DNA of 64,000 nucleotides. It comes from Ktedonosporobacter rubrisoli. Its GTDB lineage: Bacteria; Chloroflexota; Ktedonobacteria; Ktedonobacterales; Ktedonobacteraceae. Position 1 is the first letter of the stretch. Each line of letters starts with the position of its first letter. Below, in pieces: positions 8,393 to 16,847 of the stretch. The stretch lies in the NCBI RefSeq assembly GCF_004208415.1, contig NZ_CP035758.1, positions 7,998,001-8,062,000 of the forward strand, given 5' to 3'. The position numbers and the translations under genes are program-made. A model generated the notes under the pieces. The model saw nothing but the letters and a program-made list of their open reading frames with translations. It was not told where the DNA came from and searched no databases.

Positions 8393-9220
8393 TCAACCTT
8401 TCTCAACAGAGATTTGCGCTTCGGCGATGTAGCGTTCCTGCTCATCCCTGGCGAAATACACTTCGCGAAACTCGTTAGCAAACGAGATGGTATAGCCGTT
8501 TTGCTCGATCCAGCGTCCCAGATCAACCATCGCTGAGCACACGCCTTGCGGCTGACACTGGTGCATGACGCTTGCGGCCAGGGGAATTGCTGGCAAGATG
8601 CGCATGCCCAGAGGCTCAGGCAGTACTCGCGGCTCTGAAAATGGGCAAGCCACTTCTACCGCAAAGGTATCGTCCTCACCTTCCTGACATGTCCCCGGAT
8701 CTTGCCAGAGCACTAGATGGGGAAGTATTTCCGGCTCTTGTACGCCAGCCTGCCGCAGGAAACTATCAAGTTCTGCAAAGAAGAAGGGCAGAGAGGAAGC
8801 TGATAGACTTGTTCCTGTTGGCAAGACCGCCACTGTTTGCTCTTTGACGCGTTTGAGGGCCACCTCACGGCTGGCCTCGCCCTCTCTTTCGAGCAGGCGC
8901 AGGCGGGCCTCAATGCGCACAAGGCGTTCTTGCTCTTGCTCAATTAAGTCTGCAGTTTGCGCCTGTTTGAGGCGCAGCATGCCGCGAATTTGCTCCGTGG
9001 ATAACTGCTCATCAAGGGCCTGCAAGATCTGTTCGAGGGTCAGGCCCAGATCTTTGAAGGCAAGAATGCGATGGAGCTGGAAAAGCTGCTCACTTGTGTA
9101 GTAGCGATAGCCATTCAAAGGAGCGGTATGAGCTGGCTTGAGCAGACCAATCCGATCGTAGAAACGGAGCGCTTTCATCGAGACCTGGCTGAGCCGGGAA
9201 AACTCGCTGATCTTGAACAT
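8393..9220 (-). CDS. MerR-family regulator with GyrI-like effector domain
   Basis: The 275-residue protein begins with a MerR winged helix (residues 1-70: ISEFSRLSQVSMKALRFYDRIGLL, then a TPLNGYRYYTSEQL-type wing). A long dimerisation helix (about 75-120) and a C-terminal domain of about 150 residues resembling the GyrI/BmrR effector-binding fold follow. Such proteins bend an over-long promoter spacer when a ligand binds. A perfect 9-bp dyad inside a suitably spaced promoter lies directly upstream, so it is autoregulated. It is cotranscribed with the YceI gene. Confidence 0.9.
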   Translation of the reverse strand: MFKISEFSRLSQVSMKALRFYDRIGLLKPAHTAPLNGYRYYTSEQLFQLHRILAFKDLGLTLEQILQALDEQLSTEQIRGMLRLKQAQTADLIEQEQERLVRIEARLRLLEREGEASREVALKRVKEQTVAVLPTGTSLSASSLPFFFAELDSFLRQAGVQEPEILPHLVLWQDPGTCQEGEDDTFAVEVACPFSEPRVLPEPLGMRILPAIPLAASVMHQCQPQGVCSAMVDLGRWIEQNGYTISFANEFREVYFARDEQERYIAEAQISVEKG

Positions 9221-9261
9221 TGACTACTTCTTTCCTTTCTTAACCCTTCTCTTCGCCTCAA

Positions 9262-9294
9262 GCATACACTTTCCCCTATTGGGGAAAGTCAAGA
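9262..9294 (-). promoter_or_regulatory. MerR-type promoter with dyad
   Basis: On the minus strand TTGACT and TATGCT are about 20 nt apart, longer than normal. The spacer holds a perfect inverted repeat ACTTTCCCC-N4-GGGGAAAGT (plus strand 9268-9276 and 9281-9289). This is the classical architecture of a MerR-activated promoter. Confidence 0.75.
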
Positions 9295-9594
9295 GGGAAA
9301 GGCAGTTCTCTCTTGATTGATAAAGATCTCATTCTGAAGTTTACAATAGCAGGCCATATGTAAGCTAAGCGTGCCCAATGTAAGCGAGCCAGGCAGGTGG
9401 GCAGGAACTGAGAAATTCTAAGCAACTGGCAAAATCTTCTATATTGGTGTAATATGATCTATAAGTGTTTCTTGGGAGAGTGTATCTTTTTCAATGAAAC
9501 ATAATAATTAAAGGGAAGATGAGGAGATAGTTTGCCAGCGCATCGCTTACTCGCCATTAGAGGTGAGGAGCGCGCTAGCAAGGGAGGAAGCATC
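9295..9594. other. Intergenic, no gene seen
   Basis: About 300 nt between the MerR promoter and the hypothetical gene at 9595. AT-rich; presumably holds that gene's promoter. Confidence 0.4.
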
Positions 9595-10347
9595 ATGAAC
9601 GTTTGTACAAGAGCGATCAACGGCCTGCAAGCCTCGATGCAGATTACGATGGGAGAACCATACTTTCTTAGCGAATTGTTGCCGGTAGAAGTCTCGCTCT
9701 CCAACCATACTGAGGAGGCCTTCCTGCTGGACAGACGGAACCGGCCAACAGATTACGCTTACGAATCGGCTCTGCCGGTCACGCTTTCCGGCGGAGAGGC
9801 TCCATTTTACTCATTTCCTCAGCTCGATATTGGACGTTTCAATGTGCGATACAAAACAAACTTGCTTCCAGGTCAAACGTTGAAGCTTCGCCAGCTAGTG
9901 CCGCTTACCAGGAGCAAAGAAGTGAGGCTGACAATGGGAGCCACTTTTTTGAGAGACTACAGTTTTCCTACGGCCAGCCCCCTTGATGGATATTGGCCGT
10001 CGCTAACTCTTCACGTCAATGCGTATGTGCCCTCCACTCATGCGATCTCACTGCAGCCTCAAGGACCGGAGGTCCTTATCGTTGCCCCCGCGGCAGCCTG
10101 CCCGCACTTGCTCTACTTGAATTCGATCACTTGTGAAAGCAAATTTGAGCTTGAGCATGGTCCCGTAGGAGGCTGTATAGACGGCAAGGCATTCTGGCGC
10201 CCTCTCTCTTCCCCTATCCTTCGCGTGCCAGAATGTCCGTCAGGACGGCCAGATATCTGCCCGCGGACCAACCTCGAATGGAAATACGCCGTGAGCGCTC
10301 CTGGCTTCCCCATTGTTGGAGGAAGCCATTGGCCGCTTGAGAGCTGA
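9595..10347 (+). CDS. Hypothetical protein, beta-rich
   Basis: I do not recognise this 250-residue protein. The ATG at 9595 follows a strong AGGGAGGA ribosome site. It has no signal peptide or membrane segment. Alternating hydrophobic strands in residues 12-130 (VEVSLSNHTEEAFLL, LPVTLSGGEAPFYSF, RLTMGATFL) suggest an Ig-like or jelly-roll domain. The C-terminal third has several cysteines and a P-G-F-P-I-V-G-G motif. It is convergent with an FAD monooxygenase across a shared terminator. Confidence 0.6.
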   Translation: MNVCTRAINGLQASMQITMGEPYFLSELLPVEVSLSNHTEEAFLLDRRNRPTDYAYESALPVTLSGGEAPFYSFPQLDIGRFNVRYKTNLLPGQTLKLRQLVPLTRSKEVRLTMGATFLRDYSFPTASPLDGYWPSLTLHVNAYVPSTHAISLQPQGPEVLIVAPAAACPHLLYLNSITCESKFELEHGPVGGCIDGKAFWRPLSSPILRVPECPSGRPDICPRTNLEWKYAVSAPGFPIVGGSHWPLES

Positions 10348-10388
10348 AAGGGAGCAGGTGGCAAAGAGAGCGCTTTTCTGAACAATGC

Positions 10389-10410
10389 CCGGCAAGGCCC
10401 TCCTTGCCGG
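10389..10410. terminator. Bidirectional hairpin terminator
   Basis: CCGGCAAGG-CCCT-CCTTGCCGG is a perfect 9-bp stem between two convergent genes. Confidence 0.7.
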
Positions 10411-10415
10411 CTCTG

Positions 10416-11636
10416 CTAAGCTGGCAGAGGGCTGTCTGCATAGTTCTTGAGCGTGCTGGGTTTGGGGAACCATTCTTGCCACAAGCCGCCTGGCACCATC
10501 AGAAATGGTAGTATCAGCGGGCCCAGATGGTTCTGTTCCCAAATCGCTCGCGCGGTTTCGGGAACCAGGTAATTGGCGCTCGATTTGACTTTTGCCTGCT
10601 CGGCGGTGACGAGAGGCCGAAAGACGCGCTCGTAGTTGCTAAACGCGCTATGATGATTGCCAAGGGCGGCCTTAAGCTCTCCAGCCAGAATATAGCCGCC
10701 CATCATGGCCAGCTTGGAGCCCTCGCCGGCCAGCAAGGCGGCACAATGGGCGGCATCGCCTACCAGGACGACGCGCCCTTGCGACCACTTCTCGATCCGT
10801 ATCTGACTTACTACATCAAAGTAGAAGTCGGAGGCAGCTTGCATTTTTTGCAAGAAAGTGGGTATTTCCCATCCTACATCGGCATAGTGGGAGCTCAGCA
10901 GGCGTTTTTGTTGTGCCAGGTCATGATAGTCATAAGTAAGCTTGCCGGGCTGCTTGAAAATGAAGCACACCCCCATACGCTGGCTGTCCTTTAAACGACG
11001 TATCACGGTCTGCTTGCCGGGAACGCTATAAAACCATAGCGCGGAGTCGGCAAGGCCCAGGTAGTTATCTGTGGTAAACAAGCCGACATAATAGCCGCAA
11101 TAGCGCTCAAAAAGCTCTTCTTGGCCAAAGGCCAGCGTGCGCACGATAGAATGCAGGCCGTCAGCTCCCACTACCAGATCGAAACGGCGGCTCTCGCCGC
11201 TGGCAAAGGTCACATCTACCCCTTCCTCGTCCTGCTCAAGGGCCTGGATGGAATCGCCAAAGCGATATTCTACCTCATCCCGGGTCAGCGCGTAGAGCAC
11301 TTTGGCCAGATCACCCCTCATGATCTCAACCCAGGACTGATCAAGCTTGAAGAAGGTACGCAGGGCGTGCAGGTTAATTTTACCGACCCTCCGGTGCTCG
11401 TTGAGAAAGGCGATTTCATTCAGCGTAGTCTTCTCCCGCTGTAGGCGTGGCCAGATCCCCATTTCCTTAGCGATCTTGACTGCCTCTCCGCGCACGTCAA
11501 CCGGTTGTCCACCTTCTCTCAGTACAGGCGAACGCTCGACGACGGTAGGATTAAAGCCGAAGCGCTTGAGCCAATAGGCCAGGGTTGGTCCGGCAATGCT
11601 TGCCCCCGAAATGAGAATATTCTTATTTTTCAACAT
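10416..11636 (-). CDS. FAD-dependent monooxygenase (TetX/PHBH-like)
   Basis: This 406-residue flavoprotein hydroxylase has an N-terminal Rossmann motif G-A-S-I-A-G (residues 11-16), the D-G motif in G-A-D-G-L-H-S-I-V-R, and the second FAD motif G-D-A-A-H in the C-terminal half. That is the class A monooxygenase pattern seen in tetracycline destructases and related hydroxylases. It would use NAD(P)H and O2 to hydroxylate an aromatic or polyketide substrate. A TetR-type dyad lies upstream, but no TetR gene is adjacent; the nearest regulator is a MarR protein. Confidence 0.85.
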   Translation of the reverse strand: MLKNKNILISGASIAGPTLAYWLKRFGFNPTVVERSPVLREGGQPVDVRGEAVKIAKEMGIWPRLQREKTTLNEIAFLNEHRRVGKINLHALRTFFKLDQSWVEIMRGDLAKVLYALTRDEVEYRFGDSIQALEQDEEGVDVTFASGESRRFDLVVGADGLHSIVRTLAFGQEELFERYCGYYVGLFTTDNYLGLADSALWFYSVPGKQTVIRRLKDSQRMGVCFIFKQPGKLTYDYHDLAQQKRLLSSHYADVGWEIPTFLQKMQAASDFYFDVVSQIRIEKWSQGRVVLVGDAAHCAALLAGEGSKLAMMGGYILAGELKAALGNHHSAFSNYERVFRPLVTAEQAKVKSSANYLVPETARAIWEQNHLGPLILPFLMVPGGLWQEWFPKPSTLKNYADSPLPA

Positions 11637-11681
11637 GTTCTCTCCTTCACTCTATGGATCATGAATGTGTAGCCATATAAT

Positions 11682-11699
11682 TGAATGTATGTTCATTCA
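11682..11699 (-). promoter_or_regulatory. TetR-type operator-like dyad
   Basis: TGAATG-N6-CATTCA (11682-11687 and 11694-11699), 46-63 nt upstream of the monooxygenase start codon. A further GAATGTGT at 11663-11670 repeats one arm. The dyad resembles TetR-family sites; its regulator is not encoded next door. Confidence 0.5.
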
Positions 11700-11818
11700 C
11701 AATGATAAGCTGTTGAGAGTGCTCTGTCAAGGGCGTTGGGGGAGAGAGCCGCCGGCTGGTAGGTTCGCCACTGTATCAAAGTGGGCAGACGGAGCTTGCC
11801 GGCGGGCTCATATTCTGA

Positions 11819-12907
11819 TCAGACAGCAGTGAAGACGAAATTGCTGGACGAGCCGGTAATTTCGATATCGTAATAGGGCGCGGTTGGTACAAAGCCGGAG
11901 CTCAGCATGCGCGAGTTTTTGCCGATATTATTGAAGATTTGATCGTCTAAGACGAAACTAGTGGCCCAGCCTTTGAGATGAACGCGTAAAGCCGTGCCTG
12001 CCGGACGGCGCACGGTGATTTCCGTTGCCGCACCTGTGAGCTGGATGGGAACCACATCGGAAGGCGCGGGTAGCTCCACTCTGAGGGCGTTAAAACTGCC
12101 TTTGATCTCCAGCTCGCTAAGTACGAGATCACGCAGATCTGCGTTAAACTCTGAGGCGGCGACTTGAATCGACATCTGCCAGGGGATGGTGGTATTGAGC
12201 GAGACTTCGGCAGTTCCTTGCAGTTTGCCCAGACCCAGCAGGCGGCGCGGATAGCGGATCGTGACCATCCCATCTTTGCTTGTGACTTTTGGGACCGGCC
12301 CCTCAAAGCGCGCCTGGTAAAGCTCGGCCATTTTTGGCCTGGCATGCAGGCTAAGTTCAGAGAGCCCGGCGACAATAACAAGCTGGGCACGCGAGATATC
12401 TTCCAGCGGCGCTGAGTAGACTTCCCCTTCGTGCGCAGGCGCCTCTTGCAAGCTAATTATTTCCCTCCTTGTGAGCTCGTTATTGCGCTTGAGAAACTCT
12501 TGCAGAAAGGCGATCTGCTCCTCATCGTAGTCTGCGACAAGTTCCTCCCAGGCTTTCCCCAGGGAAGCAAACATGGGACCGATTTTCTGCTTTTCGTCCT
12601 TATCTTCTACGAGCTTGACGATGACTTTGCGCCCATCCTGGGGATCGCGTTCTCTGCGCACAAGCCCGGCCTCCTCCAAACGGTTGAGCATTCCGGTGAT
12701 TGCTCCGGTGGTCAGTCCGGTTAGATCGGCGAGTTGCCCGGCCGTCGAGGAGTTGCTGCTCTCTAGAATATCCAGGACTTGCAGGTCTGTAACTGTCATT
12801 CCAAGCCGAGCCGCCGCCGCACGGAAAAATGACGCGGCAAGTCCCGTAAATTGCCGCAGTTCCCGCGTGAGTCCTTGTGGCGATACTTCTTGCGAACCTC
12901 TTACCAT
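11819..12907 (-). CDS. MarR-family regulator fused to a beta-rich C-terminal domain
   Basis: The ATG at 12907 is preceded by GGGAGGAAG and gives 362 residues, more than twice the size of a normal MarR protein. Residues about 10-145 are a MarR winged helix (TVTDLQVLDILESSNSSTAGQLADLTGL region; wing E-R-D-P-Q-D-G-R). Residues about 160-362 are a repetitive beta-rich domain resembling DUF4097-like beta-helix/adhesin repeats. It is divergent from the NTF2-like/P450/MFS cassette and a perfect 7-bp dyad lies between them, so it probably represses the cassette and itself. The role of the extra domain is unknown. Confidence 0.85.
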   Translation of the reverse strand: MVRGSQEVSPQGLTRELRQFTGLAASFFRAAAARLGMTVTDLQVLDILESSNSSTAGQLADLTGLTTGAITGMLNRLEEAGLVRRERDPQDGRKVIVKLVEDKDEKQKIGPMFASLGKAWEELVADYDEEQIAFLQEFLKRNNELTRREIISLQEAPAHEGEVYSAPLEDISRAQLVIVAGLSELSLHARPKMAELYQARFEGPVPKVTSKDGMVTIRYPRRLLGLGKLQGTAEVSLNTTIPWQMSIQVAASEFNADLRDLVLSELEIKGSFNALRVELPAPSDVVPIQLTGAATEITVRRPAGTALRVHLKGWATSFVLDDQIFNNIGKNSRMLSSGFVPTAPYYDIEITGSSSNFVFTAV

Positions 12908-12965
12908 TTTTTCTTCCTCCCGGATTTTTTCTTGAAAATCCCTTGACAATATTTGTTTTTACCAT

Positions 12966-12983
12966 TAAGATAAATGTATCTTA
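12966..12983. promoter_or_regulatory. Probable MarR operator
   Basis: TAAGATA-N4-TATCTTA is a perfect inverted repeat 59 nt from the MarR start codon and about 85 nt from the first cassette gene. MarR proteins typically bind such short-spaced dyads. Confidence 0.65.
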
Positions 12984-13067
12984 GTAAACAAGATAAAAAT
13001 GATGGTTATTAGTTTAACGAAACAATGAATAAAGTATAGCATAAGCTCTATGCTTAAGAAAGGACCA

Positions 13068-13520
13068 ATGGATATGCCACAAGTCAGCGATGTTATTCGG
13101 ACCTTCTTCAAGGAATTTGAGCAGGCGAATAACGCCTTTGCGCCTGATCGGCTTGCATCCCTGGTCAGTGATCCCCTGGTTGGTGCCGATCCCAACGGCG
13201 TTGTCCAGGCCATTGCGAAAGAAGACTACCTGTCGGGTATAGTTCAAAGCCAGCAATACCTACAAATGCTCGGTTTTCAATATATCAAGGCAGTTCCCAT
13301 TGAAGAAATTCAGCTCTCTGAGCATTATGTCCTGGTGAAAACGCAGGGAACGATGCACATTGAAAAGACGCCAGGACAGCCTATCGATCTAGTCCATAAC
13401 GCTGCATACATTCTCTTTGTCAAGGATGGGAAAGCGCAGATCGTCTTTTCTCTAACACACGAGGACCCCATGAAAATGCTGCAGGAACAGTATGGAATCT
13501 CACTTGAAAATTTAACTTAA
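13068..13520 (+). CDS. Hypothetical NTF2-like protein of the P450 cassette
   Basis: A 150-residue protein with the NTF2/SnoaL-like order: N-terminal helices (VIRTFFKEFEQANNAF), a short strand, then a curved sheet (EHYVLVKTQGTMHI, NAAYILFVKDGKAQIVFSLTHED). The ATG at 13068 follows AAGAAAGGA; a start six codons upstream is less likely. It is the first gene of a probable three-gene operon with P450 and MFS genes and is divergent from MarR. It may bind or isomerise a substrate of the P450, but this is only inferred from position. Confidence 0.65.
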   Translation: MDMPQVSDVIRTFFKEFEQANNAFAPDRLASLVSDPLVGADPNGVVQAIAKEDYLSGIVQSQQYLQMLGFQYIKAVPIEEIQLSEHYVLVKTQGTMHIEKTPGQPIDLVHNAAYILFVKDGKAQIVFSLTHEDPMKMLQEQYGISLENLT

Positions 13521-13577
13521 GTACTCTGGAATTTGAAGCATTGCAAGCAGATATGCTAATCACAAGGAGATATTCTG

Positions 13578-14987
13578 ATGGCTACAGGCGTCGCTTCACA
13601 AAAAGCTCTTCCCGCTGCTTCCGCCTTACCACTTGTCGGCAAGTGGGCAAATATATTCAAAATTTCCAACGAGCCCTGTACCTACTCGCGCTGGCTGTAC
13701 GATACTTACGGTAGCATCGTCTCGCTAGCTCCTGGCGATCCTTCATGGGTGGTCGCCTTTGGATCTGAGTTCAACTTCCAGCTACTTTCACAGCCCGCGC
13801 TCTTTGAGCTAAGGAAAGGGAAAATTTTAAATGTACCGGAAGGTACATCTTTGAGGCGCCTCTTCATTACCAATCTGCTAGATATGAATGGGGAACACCA
13901 CAAGCAGCAGCGCCAGTTGATGCAGCCAGCCTTCCATAAAAAACAGATTGGGCTCTATCACAACGATATGGTAGCAATCACTCAGCAAATGCTTGAACGC
14001 TGGCAGCCTCACGAACAGATCGAATTGCACGCTGAAATGAAGAAACTAACGCAGAGGATTGTGATCAAGACGCTGTTCGGACTAAATGATGAGCAGGAGA
14101 TAGATCGCATTGGAACTCTTTTCGACAAGGTAGCCACTTTATTCCTGCCGATGATGCTTACGCCGAATATCGATGTGCCAGGTCTGCCCTATCATCGCAT
14201 CCTTAAGCTTGCCGACCAATTGGATGGCTTTACGCGCGCGATGATTGCCAGGAAGCGTCAGGAAACTGAGGCCAGCGATGTGCTGGCAGCTCTGGTGCAG
14301 GCTCATGATGAGGAAGGTACAAAACTTAGCGATGATGAATTGATCGGCCATGTGTTTACGCTCTATGGAGCCGGGCATACCACCACCTCAAGTGCGCTGA
14401 CCTGGGCCCTCTTCTTGCTGCATCAACATCCTCGCATCCATGCCGACGTGCTGGCTGAACTGGATGGCGTGCTGCACGGCGCGGCTCCGTCACTTGAGTC
14501 GCTGCGTCAATTGCCCTTGTTGGATGGGGTAATCAAGGAGACCCTGCGTCTGCTGCCGCCAGCCCCAATCAGTATGCGTACAGCGGCCGAGGCGTGTGAG
14601 CTGGGCGGCTACGCGCTACCCAAAGGCGCGACGATCTTCTTTAGCCCGTTCATGACGCACCGCTTACCAGAGCTGTACGAGGAGCCGAACCGCTTTAAGC
14701 CAGAACGTTGGGCGACACTGAGCCGCACACCGTATGAATATCTGCCCTTTTCCGCAGGCGTACATAGGTGCCTCGGTGCGGAATTCGCGCAGTTGGAGAT
14801 AAAGGTAGTGCTGGCAACAATGCTGCAGCGTTACCGCCTGGCGCTCGTGCCAAATACCAATGTTGAGCCGAAGGGCAGCGATATGGACCCGGCACATGGG
14901 ATGCCTATGCGCGTCATGCCCCAGGACCGGCAGTTTGCGCGCGTTCCGATCCGTGGCAAGATCCAGAACATTGTCGATTTCGTCTAG
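13578..14987 (+). CDS. Cytochrome P450
   Basis: This 469-residue P450 has the haem-ligand loop F-S-A-G-V-H-R-C-L-G with Cys398 as the thiolate ligand. It also has the K-helix E-x-x-R (KETLRLLPP) and an I-helix A-G-H-T-T-T, in which His replaces the usual acidic residue of A-G-x-[DE]-T-T. There is no N-terminal membrane anchor, so it is a soluble class I type enzyme that needs partner redox proteins; none is encoded nearby. The length and the KETLRLLPPAP form resemble CYP102/CYP4-like heme domains more than short actinobacterial P450s. It is in an operon with an NTF2-like and an MFS gene. Confidence 0.95.
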   Translation: MATGVASQKALPAASALPLVGKWANIFKISNEPCTYSRWLYDTYGSIVSLAPGDPSWVVAFGSEFNFQLLSQPALFELRKGKILNVPEGTSLRRLFITNLLDMNGEHHKQQRQLMQPAFHKKQIGLYHNDMVAITQQMLERWQPHEQIELHAEMKKLTQRIVIKTLFGLNDEQEIDRIGTLFDKVATLFLPMMLTPNIDVPGLPYHRILKLADQLDGFTRAMIARKRQETEASDVLAALVQAHDEEGTKLSDDELIGHVFTLYGAGHTTTSSALTWALFLLHQHPRIHADVLAELDGVLHGAAPSLESLRQLPLLDGVIKETLRLLPPAPISMRTAAEACELGGYALPKGATIFFSPFMTHRLPELYEEPNRFKPERWATLSRTPYEYLPFSAGVHRCLGAEFAQLEIKVVLATMLQRYRLALVPNTNVEPKGSDMDPAHGMPMRVMPQDRQFARVPIRGKIQNIVDFV

Positions 14988-15028
14988 AAGTAAGCTCAAC
15001 AGGAGTTGAGAAAGAAAGATCCAGGAGC

Positions 15029-16390
15029 ATGGAAACCCACATTCATTCAGAGGAAAAAGGAACTATTGTCGATAGCTCGGCACAAGTGCCAGCCGTGGAC
15101 AAAGCAGAGGGCTCGGCACAAGCTGATCCTATGAAAGTTAGTACAGCCAAAGCGGCGAAGGGTGGAATGCTACGCCCCTTCAAGCAGCGCAACTTCAATC
15201 TACTCTTTAGTGGGCAAACCGTTTCTATCATCGGTGATGCGCTCTACATGGTGGCCCTGCCCTGGCTCGTCCTGACCACGGGTGGCAATGCGCAGGAGTT
15301 GGGCATTATCCTGGCCGCCTACGGCATTCCCCGCGCGGCAAGCATTCTTGCTGGTGGCTGGCTCGCTGATCGCCTGCGCCCCCGCAAGGTTATGCTGATT
15401 GCCGATGGCGTGCGACTCCTCTTGATGGCGATCCTGGCGGCTCTGGCCCTGGGCGGACATCCCACGCTCTGGCAGCTGTGTGCGATTGCGGTGCCCTTGG
15501 GAGCCTTTGGCGGGGCTTTCCTGCCCGCCTCCATGTCTATCTTGCCGGATATACTTAGCAATGAGGATCTACAGGCCGGCAATGGGGTGATGTCAGCTTC
15601 AGTGCAGGGGGCAAACCTGATAGGGTCAGCCGTGGCGGGCGCGGTCGTGGCTATATTCACAGCGGGCGTGGCCCTGGCCATTGACGCGGCTACCTTCCTG
15701 GTTTCGGCGCTCTCGTTGGCTCTGATGCGCCCAATCCAGCGTGCCGCAGCAGAAGCAGGCCAGGCAGAGGCAGACCAGCCCAGGCCCACGATCGTCACGC
15801 AAGGTGAGCAGGTGAGCCTGTGGCGCTTTCTGGCTAGCTCGCGGCTTATTCAGTTGACGCTCTTGCTCTTTGGGCTCATTAGCCTGGTTTCAGGTGGACA
15901 AATCGAGGTGGCCCTGCCCGCACTGATTCATGGTACCTGGCATAGCAGCGCGAGCAGCTATGGCTTCATCCTTGCAGCCTGGGGAGCCGGGGCGCTTGGC
16001 GGGTCCATTCTGATAGGTATGCTGGGCAACCTTCAACGTAAAGGGTTGCTGACGTTGCTAGCCGGGTTTGTTGTCTCTGTCATGATCGCGCTACTGCCCG
16101 TCTGGGGTGTTCCCGGCGCTATCGCCTGCATGTTCGTCGGCGGCATCGCCAACAGCGTTGTCACGATTCTGTTCTTTACGGCGGTACAACTGGCTATTCC
16201 GCGCCACCTGATGGGCCGGGTGATGGGCCTGCTGATGTTTTGTAACATGGGATTGTATCCGCTCTCGGTTGCGCTAGCTGGTGTGCTCACCAACCAGTTT
16301 GGCCCGGCGCTGCTCTTCCCCTTCGGTGGGCTGCTGCTGGCCCTGGCGTTCCTGCTTGGTCTGAGCCAGAAAGCTATGAGAGAGCTCTAG
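15029..16390 (+). CDS. MFS transporter
   Basis: A 453-residue major facilitator of the MacA/enterobactin-exporter-like group. A hydrophilic tail of about 50 residues precedes FNLLFSGQTVSIIGDALYMVALPWLVL (helix 1). G-G-W-L-A-D-R-L-R-P-R-K (motif A) follows helix 2, and a central loop rich in Glu/Ala/Gln separates two six-helix halves. It starts 41 nt after the P450 stop and belongs to the same cassette, so it may export the P450 product. The last 30 nt of this gene and the sequence after it are duplicated at 18218. Confidence 0.85.
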   Translation: METHIHSEEKGTIVDSSAQVPAVDKAEGSAQADPMKVSTAKAAKGGMLRPFKQRNFNLLFSGQTVSIIGDALYMVALPWLVLTTGGNAQELGIILAAYGIPRAASILAGGWLADRLRPRKVMLIADGVRLLLMAILAALALGGHPTLWQLCAIAVPLGAFGGAFLPASMSILPDILSNEDLQAGNGVMSASVQGANLIGSAVAGAVVAIFTAGVALAIDAATFLVSALSLALMRPIQRAAAEAGQAEADQPRPTIVTQGEQVSLWRFLASSRLIQLTLLLFGLISLVSGGQIEVALPALIHGTWHSSASSYGFILAAWGAGALGGSILIGMLGNLQRKGLLTLLAGFVVSVMIALLPVWGVPGAIACMFVGGIANSVVTILFFTAVQLAIPRHLMGRVMGLLMFCNMGLYPLSVALAGVLTNQFGPALLFPFGGLLLALAFLLGLSQKAMREL

Positions 16391-16480
16391 CCAGCACAAG
16401 CGCTGAAGCCAGCAGTTTAGACATTCAGCGTGGGCGACGCTGGTGCCTCGCGCCTGGGGAGCGCGATATATGTGGCTCAC
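16361..16480. repeat. Duplicated segment, copy 1 (3' end of the MFS gene)
   Basis: The end of the MFS gene and about 90 nt beyond it recur at 18218-18428. Blocks 16361-16430 and 18218-18269 match almost base for base, except that copy 2 lacks 18 nt between two AGCCAGCA direct repeats. Blocks 16430-16480 and 18378-18428 also match closely. Confidence 0.75.
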
Positions 16481-16622
16481 TACCTATTGAAAAGTTTGGG
16501 AGGGACCGAAAGCAGTATACTCAGGTGCATATCGAGATGTGGGGTGCCCGCGAGAACAGCCTCAAGGAGGTCTCGCTAAGGCGGCCCCTTTTTCCAGCGA
16601 AATAGTCTTCAGGCGGCGCTAG

Positions 16623-16847
16623 CTACTGCTGGGCTTGCTCCTCCATTTTTTTTCGCAGACTCAGTGGCCGCATATCCGTCCAGACCTCTTGGATATAGGC
16701 CAGGCACTCGGCTTTGTTGCCTTCTTTGCCCTCGGCGCGCCAACCAGGAGGCACCTCTCTGTCCGCAGGCCAGATTGAATACATCTCTTCATGGTTGACA
16801 ACTACTTTATAGCGCGTTGTATCTTCGTTCTCATTATCTCTGGACAT
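16623..16847 (-). CDS. MbtH-family protein
   Basis: This 74-residue protein has the full MbtH signature: N-H-E-E-M-Y-S-I-W-P, then P-P-G-W-R-A-E-G-K-E-G-N-K-A-E-C-L, then I-x-x-V-W-T-D-M-R-P-L-S-L-R. MbtH proteins bind the adenylation domains of nonribosomal peptide synthetases and activate or stabilise them. The ATG at 16847 has an AAAGGAGAG site. No synthetase is present in the window, so it must act on one encoded elsewhere or be a remnant. The conserved tryptophans and the W-T-D-x-R-P-x-S-L-R tail are intact. The usual Q of N-x-E-x-Q-x-S is M here. Confidence 0.93.
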   Translation of the reverse strand: MSRDNENEDTTRYKVVVNHEEMYSIWPADREVPPGWRAEGKEGNKAECLAYIQEVWTDMRPLSLRKKMEEQAQQ

